A DNA stretch of 64,000 nt from Proteocatella sp041738345 (GTDB lineage: Bacteria; Bacillota; Clostridia; Peptostreptococcales; Filifactoraceae): contig JBGSPX010000016.1 in NCBI GenBank assembly GCA_041738345.1, forward strand, positions 21,396-85,395, written 5' to 3'. The position numbers and the translations under genes are program-made. Position 1 is the first letter of the stretch. The number at the start of each line of letters is the position of its first letter. This document shows, piece after piece, positions 45,092 to 53,207 of this stretch. The notes beneath the pieces are model-generated. The model was not told where the DNA came from. It saw only the letters and a program-made list of their open reading frames with translations, and did no database searches.

Positions 45092-46039
45092 TTGAATAAG
45101 TTTGAATCACTTTTAAGCTATGAAGGTAAATCTACTATAATTTTAACTTTCCCCAAAAGCATAACAAACTCATATGAAGGTTTTAAATTTTTAGTTTGGC
45201 TACATGATGCGTTTAAAGATATTGAGGATATAAATCTAGAAATTGATTTTTCTAAACTATACTGGTTTGATTCCAATTTATGTTCAGTTCTTGGTGCTAT
45301 ATTCTATGATATAATAGATAGACAAAACAAAATCAAAAGTAACAGACCTTTTAAACACGTGAATAAAATTTTTGAAAGAAACAACTTTTTTTATAACTTT
45401 GGACTGGCTCCAAAGCACGATTATGACAGAAGTGCTGTTAGATATGAATTCTATACTGGTAGTAACGGTCTTAGCGTTCAGGAATATCTCGATAAATATT
45501 TTGCTCCTAAAATTGAGTCTTTGAAACTTTTAGATGATTTTCAAAACTTACTTTTTAGCTGCATTGATGAAATTTATCAAAATGCAAGAACTCACGCTAA
45601 CTCAAAATGTATTACTGTTTGCGGACAACAGTTTCCTAAATCTAAAAAATCCATACTTACTATTACTGATTTAGGAAATACTATATATGATAATGTAAGT
45701 AAGGTTAAAAATTTATCCCCAGAAGAATGTATTCTTTGGGCTACTCAACGAGGAACGACGACTAAGCCAAGCTATTCAAATGGTGGTTTAGGTTTATACA
45801 CTTTAAAAAATTTTATTAAAACCAATCAAGGCAAACTTCATATAGTTTCAGGTGCTGGTTACTATTCATTAATTTCAGGAAAAGAAACTTCTAAAAATTT
45901 TGAAGCTTCTTTTGACGGAACTATAGTGACTATTGAAATCAACTTAAATGATAATCATTTATATTTCCCTTGTGATGATGATTTAGATGGCAAAGGATTT
46001 GATTCTATTTTACTTAATTTTGACGACTTATTTTTATAA
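45092..46039 (+). CDS. STAS-like/HATPase protein, first gene of a PIN-domain operon
   Basis: The protein has about 315 residues. TTG at 45092 is six bases after AGGGGTG; GTG at 45083 lies inside that site. The N-terminal 100 residues look STAS-like (LEIDFSKLYWFDSNLCSVLGAIFYDI). Residues about 150-310 form a GHKL ATPase: LLFSCIDEIYQNARTHA (Glu and Asn of the N-box), LTITDLGNTI (G1), NGGLGLYTLKNFI (G2). It is not a normal two-component kinase: no dimerisation His and no membrane helix. It is followed by a DUF4325 gene and a PIN nuclease gene in tight linkage. A role in controlling the nuclease is inferred. Confidence 0.8.
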   Translation: MNKFESLLSYEGKSTIILTFPKSITNSYEGFKFLVWLHDAFKDIEDINLEIDFSKLYWFDSNLCSVLGAIFYDIIDRQNKIKSNRPFKHVNKIFERNNFFYNFGLAPKHDYDRSAVRYEFYTGSNGLSVQEYLDKYFAPKIESLKLLDDFQNLLFSCIDEIYQNARTHANSKCITVCGQQFPKSKKSILTITDLGNTIYDNVSKVKNLSPEECILWATQRGTTTKPSYSNGGLGLYTLKNFIKTNQGKLHIVSGAGYYSLISGKETSKNFEASFDGTIVTIEINLNDNHLYFPCDDDLDGKGFDSILLNFDDLFL

Positions 46040-46058
46040 ATTTAAAAAGGAGATTTTG

Positions 46059-46409
46059 ATGAATAAAACTATTATTGTAAAGGATATAATTCACTCAGAA
46101 TATGCTGTTACCGGGGAAATGGGATTAGCATTATTTAATGAATTTGAAAAATGTGATTTGAGTGATAATAATATTATAGTAATTGATTTTAACGGAATAG
46201 AAAGAGCTACTACATTATTTTTTAATGAATCTATTTCCCAATATGTAAAAAATTATTCTTATGAAAAATTTAAAACTCATTTTAGATTAGAGAATATGAC
46301 TAAAACTCTCAAAATTTTGTTTAAGAACTCTTTGGAATTAACAATAAATAAAATGAGTGATCCAAATATTCTACAAAATACATTGAGAGAGGAATTGAAA
46401 GATGAGTAA
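46059..46409 (+). CDS. STAS-like DUF4325 protein
   Basis: The protein has 116 residues from ATG at 46059, behind AAAGGAGA. It matches the STAS-like DUF4325 pattern: N-terminal TGEMGLALFNEFEKC, central strand NNIIVIDFNGIERATTLFFNESISQ (shown here in parts), and a C-terminal half with KTHFRLENMTKTLK. DUF4325 genes are often found beside HATPase genes, suggesting an anti-sigma-like partner pair. The stop overlaps the PIN gene start by eight bases. Confidence 0.8.
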   Translation: MNKTIIVKDIIHSEYAVTGEMGLALFNEFEKCDLSDNNIIVIDFNGIERATTLFFNESISQYVKNYSYEKFKTHFRLENMTKTLKILFKNSLELTINKMSDPNILQNTLREELKDE

Positions 46410-46953
46410 AATTATACAATTTAACAATTATAAATTTAATAATTCAGATTCACTTCTTTTTGATACAAATGTTTGGTTAAATCTTTTTGCTCCAAACAAC
46501 CGTCCTAGACAAGTGGCTTTAAATGTTTCAAATCTTTATAGTACTTTGCTGAAAAATAAATCCAAAGTATATATTACCAGTTCTGTTGTTTCAGAATTTT
46601 TCAATTCTTATTCCCGAATAAAATTCAAAGAAAAACAGTCAATAGATTCAAATAAATACAAAGATTATAAAAAAGATTTTAGAGATACGCCTGAATTCAA
46701 TGATATCGCCGATGAAATCTTAACTATCATTGAAAATGAACTTCTTAATCCTGATATTACAATAAAACTTAATGATGATTTTAAAGATATGGATTTAACT
46801 ACTATTTTCAAAAATTATGAATCTCGCAATATTGATTATAATGATATTTGCAATTTAGAAATTTGTAAAAATAATAATATAAAAATGGTTACTAGTGATA
46901 GTGATTTTATCAATGCTAATCCTAGCATTGATATTATTTTTATAAATAGATAA
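46402..46953 (+). CDS. PIN-domain ribonuclease
   Basis: This 183-residue protein has the full acidic set of a PIN nuclease: Asp in LLFDTNVWLNLF near 21, Glu in SSVVSEFFNSY near 66, Asp in IDYNDICNLEI near 148, and Asp in MVTSDSDFI near 168-170. It begins inside the DUF4325 gene. VapC-type PIN proteins are RNases whose toxicity is held back by a partner. No VapB is present; the partners here would be the HATPase and DUF4325 proteins. Confidence 0.85.
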   Translation: MSKIIQFNNYKFNNSDSLLFDTNVWLNLFAPNNRPRQVALNVSNLYSTLLKNKSKVYITSSVVSEFFNSYSRIKFKEKQSIDSNKYKDYKKDFRDTPEFNDIADEILTIIENELLNPDITIKLNDDFKDMDLTTIFKNYESRNIDYNDICNLEICKNNNIKMVTSDSDFINANPSIDIIFINR

Positions 46954-46986
46954 TTTAAAACAAAAAAACTAGTGTTGTTATAAAAC

Positions 46987-47000
46987 GTTTAAATTTAAAC
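46987..47000. repeat. Perfect 14-bp palindrome GTTTAAATTTAAAC
   Basis: It lies 33 bases after the PIN gene and just before the tRNA fragment. It could be a transcript-end hairpin or a protein site; no T-tract follows directly. Confidence 0.4.
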
Positions 47001-47024
47001 TTAATTTTATTAAATAGTATGGGT

Positions 47025-47052
47025 GTGGGTTCGAGTCCCACCATCGGCACCA
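47025..47052 (+). other. tRNA 3'-end fragment (candidate att site)
   Basis: A perfect T-arm (GTGGG, TTCGAGT, CCCAC), then CATCGGC and ACCA, is exactly the last 28 bases of a tRNA whose 5' acceptor strand would be GCCGATG. No D-arm, anticodon arm or 5' acceptor precedes it, so it is not a gene. Such fragments are left where an integrative element recombined into the 3' end of a tRNA. The anticodon is absent, so the tRNA identity cannot be read. Confidence 0.75.
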
Positions 47053-47067
47053 ATAAATCAATCAAAT

Positions 47068-47110
47068 ATTGATACAATCCCAAAGCCCTTGATTTCATGG
47101 GCTTTTTTGT
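47068..47110 (+). terminator. Terminator-like repeat, copy 1
   Basis: AAAGCCC / GGGCTTT hairpin followed by T6. It matches 37 of 39 bases of two further copies at 53832-53870 and 58391-58429. It follows the tRNA fragment and may have been that tRNA's terminator. Confidence 0.75.
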
Positions 47111-47159
47111 TGTCTAAAAATAAAAATAGATAAATTTTGGAAGAAAAATAGTCAAAAAA

Positions 47160-47197
47160 TGCACCTATCGTTATTTTGTATGCACCCAAATGCACCC
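47160..47197. repeat. TGCACC direct repeats after the tRNA fragment
   Basis: TGCACC at 47160, 47181 and 47191, like the cluster at 43-70. Possible recombinase arm sites. The wider gap 47053-47412 otherwise holds the terminator repeat and a 14-bp hairpin, and no gene. Confidence 0.35.
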
Positions 47198-47259
47198 AGC
47201 TAGAAAAAATCCCAAAATCTGAATTTTAAATCCATCTCGAATATATACTAATTATTCCC

Positions 47260-47291
47260 TATATAAGTTATTAAGCGTAATAACTTATATA
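47260..47291. repeat. Perfect 14-bp inverted repeat (4-base loop)
   Basis: TATATAAGTTATTA and TAATAACTTATATA flank AGCG. There is no T-tract, so it does not look like a terminator. It sits 120 bases before the secreted stalk-domain gene. A diverged relative of its right arm (TTAATAACTTACATA) occurs in the hairpin at 53892-53942. Confidence 0.7.
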
Positions 47292-47412
47292 AGCCAAATT
47301 AAAAAGCAGGAGGATATAGGGGAGCAGCTGAAACTATTAAAGTTGCAATAATTTCAAATATCAGCTATAATTTAGCTAATAAAATAAATATTATAAAAAG
47401 GGGAACATACCT

Positions 47413-48498
47413 ATGAAACTAAGAAAAGTAAGTGCTGTAACATTAGCGGCTATTACAGCTATGACACCTATAAATGCTATGGCATATACAGATGCTCAAG
47501 TAAAAGAATTTCAATCAGGAGCAGTTTTAGAAAGTAAGCTTAAGTTTAATGCAAAGGATGCTGTAGATATATACCTAAACGGTAAAAAGGCAAACTTATC
47601 AAATCCAGCTTATGTATCTGGTGGAAGAACTCTATTACCAGTAAGAGCTGTAGCAGAGCTACTTAAAGCAGAAGTAAACTATCAGCCTGATGGAAACAAA
47701 GGACTTATTCAGATTTTAAAATCAGATAAAGAAATTTTGATGAAGCTAGGTTCAAATAAGATGTATAAAAATGCAGAACTTTCGCAGATAGACCCTAGCA
47801 ATAGTAAAATAGGCGCAGCCACAAACAACGGAGTAACCTATCTACCACTTAGAGCAGTAGCCGAAGCCCTAGGAGTAAATGTGGACTATTCAAATGGGAA
47901 AGTCTTAATAACAACAGACGGCAATACTCCTATAGCCCCACCAGTAACACTTCCTATCGAAGAACAACAACCACCAGTAGTAGAGCAAGCAGGATTCGAA
48001 CAAAAAGCTACTAGTAGCGAAACAGTGTTACTAGATGGTAGAGTTGTAATCCCATCAGGCATATCATACAGGGCACCAAAAGGCATAAACCCTGGCGACA
48101 CTCTAACAGTAGAGCAAATAAAGCAGTATGCGCCTGGTTATGTAAAAGATATTGAATTTTATAAAGGAGATATTAATACTAAAAAAGTAATATTCCTACC
48201 AGCAGGAACACATATTGCTACCAGTCATTCTTATAATAATGAAGCAGTGTTTATAAATAAATTCGTTAAGTCAATAAGTGGGCCAGCACTTGAAACGTCA
48301 GATAAATCAAAACGTTATAATCCTATTATGGGCTGTACAGGTACAGTATTCTTTAGTGATGGGACTAATAGTGGGGTATCAGGCGGTACAGTACGAGAAT
48401 CGGTATCAGCAGATAAAATATCAAAAATAGACTACTCAATAATAACCGACAGTGGGTATCAAAGAGAAGGTAAAATAGTATTCTTAACCTTCTATTAA
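47413..48498 (+). CDS. Secreted stalk-domain (Cu-amine-oxidase N) protein
   Basis: This 361-residue protein has a signal peptide (3-25, ending AMAYT), two stalk repeats at about 45-165 (VDIYLNGKKANLSNPAYV, GGRTLLPVRAVAELLKAEV, GVTYLPLRAVAEALGVNVDY), and a Pro/Glu linker near 180. The C-terminal domain (about 205-361) is unknown and includes GYVKDIEFYKGD and FLPAGTHIATSHSYN. It is more G/C-rich in its coding than the preceding PIN operon and uses AAAAGGGG as its ribosome site. It lies 120 bases upstream of the unknown secreted gene and may be exported with it. Confidence 0.8.
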   Translation: MKLRKVSAVTLAAITAMTPINAMAYTDAQVKEFQSGAVLESKLKFNAKDAVDIYLNGKKANLSNPAYVSGGRTLLPVRAVAELLKAEVNYQPDGNKGLIQILKSDKEILMKLGSNKMYKNAELSQIDPSNSKIGAATNNGVTYLPLRAVAEALGVNVDYSNGKVLITTDGNTPIAPPVTLPIEEQQPPVVEQAGFEQKATSSETVLLDGRVVIPSGISYRAPKGINPGDTLTVEQIKQYAPGYVKDIEFYKGDINTKKVIFLPAGTHIATSHSYNNEAVFINKFVKSISGPALETSDKSKRYNPIMGCTGTVFFSDGTNSGVSGGTVRESVSADKISKIDYSIITDSGYQREGKIVFLTFY

Positions 48499-48524
48499 AA
48501 TATAACAATAAAATATAAATTCTG

Positions 48525-48557
48525 AAAAAGAGTACTCACATAAAAGGGTGCTCTTTT
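48525..48557 (+). terminator. Terminator after the stalk-domain gene
   Basis: AAAAGAGTACTC and GGGTGCTCTTTT pair around ACATAAAA; the right arm ends in TTTT. Confidence 0.7.
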
Positions 48558-48621
48558 GTATTTACAAAGAAAAAGATAAAACAACTCATAAACCAAAATT
48601 ATAAAACGAAAGGAGCAATAA

Positions 48622-49862
48622 ATGAAATTTAAAAAATCCATATCAGCATTACTAACAACCTCATTGTTACTAACTTCAATCCCAATAGCAAGTTTTGCTG
48701 AAGAAATAAAAGAAAAGCCAAGTAATCCAGAAAGGTGGTCGTTCAGAAACACTTACTCAAATGTAGTAAGAAAGGATGATGGGACATTCCCAGATGGGAC
48801 AACATTCCAAGACCCAGAGAAAAGTCCACCAAAACTATATCAGAATTTAGTAAATCTAAATCCAGAAGCAGGAGGCATACAGCCAAACCCTTCCGACCCA
48901 CTATATCCAAAAGGTGAGGGTAAAATAATTTATCAAACGCCTATGTTCGTGGACCTCCCAAAGGATATTGCTGAGACTGTAGGCCCAGAGGATATAGAGA
49001 TATATACTATATTCTCAGAACCAGGAGAAAATATCACTGGCAAACTAACACTAGAAGAATTAAGAAACATTTACGAAAGAAAGGACACTCATAAAAGTAC
49101 TTCAGCTTCTGTAGATGAGTATATAAATGGAAACATAGCAGACCAAATATTAACCCCCGACAGGAGCAGATATTCAGCTAAAAAAATAAATGTAACTAAG
49201 CCAATTCTATATGACAAGAATCATAACGTAGTACAGCCAGGACAAAAGGGCGGAGCATATTTTACATTCACAGTCAATGGACCAAGAGAAACCATAAATC
49301 CAGGGCCAGATGAAGATAATAAATTAGCATCCGAACCAGGATACGGGCTTAGGATAGATGAAAATAAAAAGAAAGAAGTAACAGATGCTCTAAAAAAATT
49401 CATCACCGCAGGAGTATTCGAAAGCGTCCAGCTAAAGAACGGAACTATGCCAAACTACGACCCCAAAAGACCTCCATTAAATCCATTCACTTATGAGGAA
49501 ATAAACAACAACCTGACTTATGCAGTAAAAGAGTGGGACATCGGTGGATTATTCTCCGGCATGGATGTAGACGTGAAAAAACTAGGTCACGTTCTAGACG
49601 GAACATCTTATGCTTTAGCAAGTCAATTAATGAAGATAGATGCCAACGCCTGTGTAGCCGCAGGTGGTAATAGAGAAATATACGAACAACTAGGAGCCTT
49701 CCAATCTGCATGGGCAACTTCATCACCAGGGGAATTCATTCCATATTTTAATGAAGTTCTAACTGAACATAACAAAAAGGCTAACGAGGCTATGACTCAA
49801 GCAATTGAAGATAAAGTAAAAGAATTTACGGACGAGGTAGCTGCTGGGATAACGCTCCGCAG
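48622..49862 (+). pseudogene. Unknown secreted protein, copy A, 3' end lost at an IS3 remnant
   Basis: A signal peptide (6-26, ending ASFAEE) is followed by about 385 residues closely matching the intact paralogue at 61138-62619, up to EDKVKEFTDEVAA. From there the frame runs into an IS3 transposase end read in the wrong frame and stops at 49989. The paralogue continues for another 70-80 residues (KALHAFMKTISGGSFIQFE). No known domain is recognised. A long central block (KLYQNLVNLNPEAGG through FSEPGENI) is nearly identical in protein between copies although the DNA differs at many third positions, so the protein was under purifying selection. Confidence 0.8.
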
Positions 49863-50038
49863 GAGTCATTCTTTGGACATCTTAAGGACGAAACAAATAT
49901 TAAAAATTGTGATACATTTTCTGAACTATTGGAAGAAATTGATGAATATATGGATTACTATAATAATTATAGAGGACAATGGAATTTAAAAAGATGACTC
50001 CTGTAAAATACAGAAATCATCTTTTTAGTACCGCCTAG
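49863..50038 (+). mobile_element. IS3-family transposase OrfB 3' fragment
   Basis: Read from 49863 the sequence gives ESFFGHLKDET, then EEIDEYMDYYNNYRGQWNLKK and, after one missing A in the A-run at 49988-49992, MTPVKYRNHLFSTA and a stop. This is the end of an IS3/IS150-type DDE transposase, including the last catalytic Glu region. The remainder of the IS is gone. It interrupts the secreted-protein gene. Confidence 0.85.
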
Positions 50039-50107
50039 TCTTTTTTTTTACTGTCCTTGACAAAGGGTACATTTTATATAACGTTAGTTTTTTTATTGTG
50101 CCTTAAT

Positions 50108-50938
50108 TTATTTTTTGATTTTCTTGAAATTCTTTTTATGTTCTTTTTCAATTTGTTTAATACTTTTATCTGGAGTGGGTAAATCTTCAGGCATTGTACC
50201 ACCAAGTTCAGCAATAGTTTGTCTTACTTTTTTACCAACCTCAAAATGAGTCTTTCCAGCTTCATCTTTTCCAACGATATTCTCTTTACGCAATTTTTCA
50301 TCTGTTTGTGTTGCACGAAATAAATTGGCTGCAAGTTCAGTACTTCCCATATGGTCAAGAATTTTTTGTGAAGATTTCAATCCTTTTCTAACGTGAATAT
50401 CTTTTGCGCCAAGTCCGCCATATAATCCTTGATAGCCTTTATTTTGAAAGATCGCATAATCCTTAGGAGTTTCAACACCAGCATATTTTGCTGCCTCAAC
50501 TAAAGATTTATTATGTTCAATCAAATTATCACGAATAGCAAGTCTTTTTTGTTCCTCAGATAATTCCTCATAATTCTCAATAAGTTCTTGTTGCCTTGTT
50601 TTAATAGCAAAATAAGTTTGCCCAAGAGCTATGACTTCTTTTCGAGGGTCTCCATTTTGTACTATAAGATAACAAGCATATCTAGATAGCATAAAATCAT
50701 CTATTTCCTTTGATGCACCTTTAGGCATAGCTATCGTTTTTCCCACGTGGGAAAAATGTTCAACAACTGTATTTCCAGAACTTTCACAAGCAATCTTTGC
50801 TTTTTGAATTACATTATTGAATTTATCCCATCTTTTATACTCAAGAACTTCTTGTAATTCTCTAGCATACCAAAATTCAATCTCTTCATCGGTATAATGT
50901 TTAATATTTTCAAAAGTAGTTTCATTATAACTAGACAA
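50108..50938 (-). CDS. dinD: DNA-damage-inducible protein D (DinD)
   Basis: This 276-residue protein starts with TTG eight bases after GGAGGA. It matches DinD through EIEFWYARELQEVLEYKRWDKF near 18-39, HFSHVGKTIAMPKGA near 61-75, YFAIKTRQQE near 107, and KILDHMGSTELAANLFRATQT near 193-213. DinD of E. coli is SOS-induced and acts on RecA filaments; its role in Firmicutes is less clear and it is often carried on mobile DNA. A broken second copy lies at 60732-61025. Confidence 0.88.
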   Translation of the reverse strand: MSSYNETTFENIKHYTDEEIEFWYARELQEVLEYKRWDKFNNVIQKAKIACESSGNTVVEHFSHVGKTIAMPKGASKEIDDFMLSRYACYLIVQNGDPRKEVIALGQTYFAIKTRQQELIENYEELSEEQKRLAIRDNLIEHNKSLVEAAKYAGVETPKDYAIFQNKGYQGLYGGLGAKDIHVRKGLKSSQKILDHMGSTELAANLFRATQTDEKLRKENIVGKDEAGKTHFEVGKKVRQTIAELGGTMPEDLPTPDKSIKQIEKEHKKNFKKIKK

Positions 50939-50985
50939 TACTAGTCCTCCAATCTTGATTAATTACACTTGACACTAAGTTCATA

Positions 50986-51540
50986 TTAAATTTCCACATT
51001 TTTTCCTAGACTACTCTGAGTATGTCTTCGATGCCACTCGAAGCAGAGGCAACCCGTCTTTGAACATTGAATAAGACATTTTTTATATTCTTCATCTAAT
51101 TTTTCAACAGAAGGTTCTTTAGAAGAATATGATTTTACTTCTTCGGCAACTCTAGGAGGAAACAAATCTTCCTCATCAGGTTCTTTTTCATGTTTATTAA
51201 AAATAGATTTTAAATGAGCCATTAAGCCTTTTCGTAAGTCTTTATCAAGTTCCATATAGCCCTTGATGATTTCAAACTCAAATTCTGATAATCCCTTTTG
51301 TTTTGCATAGCCATCAAGTGAAAATATGTCTGGAGCTATTTTCATAGAGCCTTCACCAGTACGAATCCAATTTGGGTTAATATTCAATTCTGAAGACAAA
51401 AGTTTAATATGCTTTTCGGTAACTTTTCTTTGACTGCTTTCGATATTAGATATTCCAGATTTTGAAAGACCTATTATTTCTCCAAATTTTTCTTGGCTAA
51501 ATCCAAATTCTTCACGAATCTTTTTGAAACGTTCATTCAT
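50986..51540 (-). CDS. XRE-family phage-type repressor
   Basis: This 184-residue protein has an N-terminal helix-turn-helix (RFKKIREEFGFSQEKFGEIIGLSKSGISNIE in residues 4-34, shown here as one region) of the XRE family, followed by a helical middle and a cysteine-bearing tail (CLIQCSKTGCLCFEW) unlike the usual ending of such repressors, perhaps a frame-shifted end. AAGGAG precedes ATG. An inverted repeat upstream (51582-51614) is a likely self-operator. It lies beside dinD in a decayed mobile region. Confidence 0.85.
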   Translation of the reverse strand: MNERFKKIREEFGFSQEKFGEIIGLSKSGISNIESSQRKVTEKHIKLLSSELNINPNWIRTGEGSMKIAPDIFSLDGYAKQKGLSEFEFEIIKGYMELDKDLRKGLMAHLKSIFNKHEKEPDEEDLFPPRVAEEVKSYSSKEPSVEKLDEEYKKCLIQCSKTGCLCFEWHRRHTQSSLGKNVEI

Positions 51541-51581
51541 ATAAATACTCCTTTCATAAATATATTAAAACAAGAAGTTCT

Positions 51582-51614
51582 GTTTGTAAATGTATTTTTT
51601 AAAAACATACAAAC
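51582..51614 (-). promoter_or_regulatory. Candidate XRE operator
   Basis: GTTTGTA (51582-51588) and TACAAAC (51608-51614) are perfect arms spaced by 19 bases, about 40 bases upstream of the XRE gene start. Confidence 0.45.
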
Positions 51615-51740
51615 ATTGTTCTGTAAGAGTGCATTTGAATATTACAGTAGAAGTTCTTAATTTACAGGAATTTGATAATGATGCTTTCAAAGAGCAGATA
51701 AAAGAGATAACAATGAGGATATACGAATTGTTTTTCAAAT

Positions 51741-52052
51741 AAGATTGTATGTGGAGAGTGCGGAAGCTTTTATGGTTGCAAAACATAGCATTTGTATGAA
51801 GATGAATTGAAGAAAGTCTTTGTGGGAGCTTTTAACAGTATTGTGAATAATAAAGAAAGTATAATAGCAAGTTACGGTGGTATAATTGAAAAACTTACAA
51901 ATAATAAAGAACTTGATTTGAAATAGAATAAACTTCAAGATGAGTTTGAAGAAGCTATCTGGAATGCTACGATTGAATTAGTAAAGGTAAATAGCCATGA
52001 AAACATAACTTTCATATTTAAATATGGAACTGAGATAGATTGGGAAATTTGA
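51741..52052 (+). pseudogene. Serine recombinase C-terminal remnant
   Basis: One plus-strand frame reads KIVCGECGSFYGCK (zinc-ribbon of large serine recombinases), stop, HLYEDELKKVFVGAFNSIV, NNKESIIASYGGIIEKLTNN, stop, then EFEEAIWNATIELVK and FIFKYGTEIDWEI with a final stop at 52050. This is the usual order of the recombinase zinc-ribbon and coiled-coil tail, but two internal stops and the lost N-terminal catalytic part make it dead. It marks a former integrative or phage-like element. Confidence 0.8.
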
Positions 52053-52132
52053 AGGTAATATATTCCCCCACAGTATTAGAGTGAAATTTTGCTGATGCTG
52101 TAGGTGTTTTTATTTTAAATAAAATATTGACA

Positions 52133-52161
52133 TTTACATTTTATAATTAATTGCCTATAAT
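52133..52161 (+). promoter_or_regulatory. Promoter of the DUF5677 gene
   Basis: TTTACA (52133-52138), 17 bases, TATAAT (52156-52161). The spacing is ideal for a housekeeping sigma factor. Confidence 0.65.
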
Positions 52162-52163
52162 AG

Positions 52164-52187
52164 AAATATTAATATATATTAATATTT
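52164..52187 (+). promoter_or_regulatory. 24-bp perfect palindrome at the start of transcription
   Basis: AAATATTAATAT is followed by its exact complement, placed two bases after the -10 box and 22 bases before the start codon. A protein bound here would block initiation. It is a strong candidate operator for self-control of the DUF5677 gene. Confidence 0.6.
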
Positions 52188-52208
52188 ATTGATAGTAGAG
52201 GAGTCATT

Positions 52209-53102
52209 ATGTTGAGTACGGAAGAAATTAATATTTTGATTAGAAAATCTGACAAATTTATTAATAAACTAATTTTACAATCTAAAAAGTTTGTTATATA
52301 CGCATGCTTTGAGTATGGAAAATATAATCACATTGCGAGTGGTGAAAAATCAATTCAGTATATAGATGATTTTCAATATTTTGCATTTACAAAAAGTACA
52401 AAAACACTTATATCTATTAGAACTCTTCTTAAAAATAATCATAATGAAGATGTTCTTGTTTTGCTAAGAAGTGTATTTGAATCATATATTTCATCTAGAT
52501 ATATATCCGAAAAGTGTTGTGAAGGTGATGAAGAATTTCATATAAAAAATATCGATGATTTTGTATTTATTCCAATGCTTCTAAATCATAGATTACTTAT
52601 ATATAATAATAAGGATCAACTTAAGGGTAGAAACAACGAGACAGTAACATACACACAAAAACAACCGTCAGCATTAAAACTTGGGAAAGATAGTAAATAT
52701 TTTACTGATTTATACGAATTTTTTTGTAATTATGCGCATTGTAATTATTCAATAAAAGAAGATTATTTTGACAAAAACTTAAAAAGTGTCTTTTCAATAG
52801 ATGAGAATAATAACCCATTATTTACAAGAGTCTTGGTGTTATTTGTATATACAAGGCTATTTGAATTAATTGTGACGGTAGACGGAGAAGAGTTTGATAG
52901 CCCAAGAACAGAAAAAATATGTTACAATCTTGTAATAGAATTAAATACTTTTTTAGATGCAACTTTGAGTAATTTACATAATTATATTGAATTTAAAAAC
53001 CAATACACAGAGAAACATATTAAGATGATGATAAAACATATGAGAAATTCTCTAAAAGAGGAACTTGGGAGTTTAAATAAAGATTTTTTAAAAAACAAAT
53101 AA
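52209..53102 (+). CDS. DUF5677 (HEPN-like) protein
   Basis: This 297-residue soluble protein has GAGGAG nine bases before ATG. The DUF5677 pattern is visible: a helix SIRTLLKNNHNEDVLVLLRSVFESYI (in two adjoining pieces near residue 75-100) and LYEFFCNYAHCNY near 175. The R and N/H positions resemble the HEPN R-x4-6-H type in altered form. DUF5677 proteins recur in defence and mobile islands; some HEPN proteins are RNases in abortive infection. The neighbouring Abi-alpha-like gene follows by 105 bases. Function not proven. Confidence 0.7.
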   Translation: MLSTEEINILIRKSDKFINKLILQSKKFVIYACFEYGKYNHIASGEKSIQYIDDFQYFAFTKSTKTLISIRTLLKNNHNEDVLVLLRSVFESYISSRYISEKCCEGDEEFHIKNIDDFVFIPMLLNHRLLIYNNKDQLKGRNNETVTYTQKQPSALKLGKDSKYFTDLYEFFCNYAHCNYSIKEDYFDKNLKSVFSIDENNNPLFTRVLVLFVYTRLFELIVTVDGEEFDSPRTEKICYNLVIELNTFLDATLSNLHNYIEFKNQYTEKHIKMMIKHMRNSLKEELGSLNKDFLKNK

Positions 53103-53207
53103 TATATGAAGGGTTATAAATGATTAAATTAAGGCAAATTTTTATCGTATAAATAATACTAGAAATTATTCTGTATAAAGGTATATACTAATTAATGAAT
53201 AGAGACT

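Noticed and set aside
47020..47052. Complete tRNA gene
   Set aside because: Only the T-arm and 3' acceptor strand are present; no D-arm, anticodon arm or 5' strand precedes them.
47260..47291. Intrinsic terminator
   Set aside because: The hairpin is perfect but has no following T-tract on either strand and no G/C core.
48622..49989. Intact 455-residue secreted protein
   Set aside because: The last 45 or so codons read through an IS3 transposase fragment in the wrong frame; the paralogue shows the true ending is lost.
51565..51938. Two minus-strand frames rich in Phe, Ile and Cys
   Set aside because: They lie opposite the readable serine recombinase remnant on the plus strand and have no ribosome sites.
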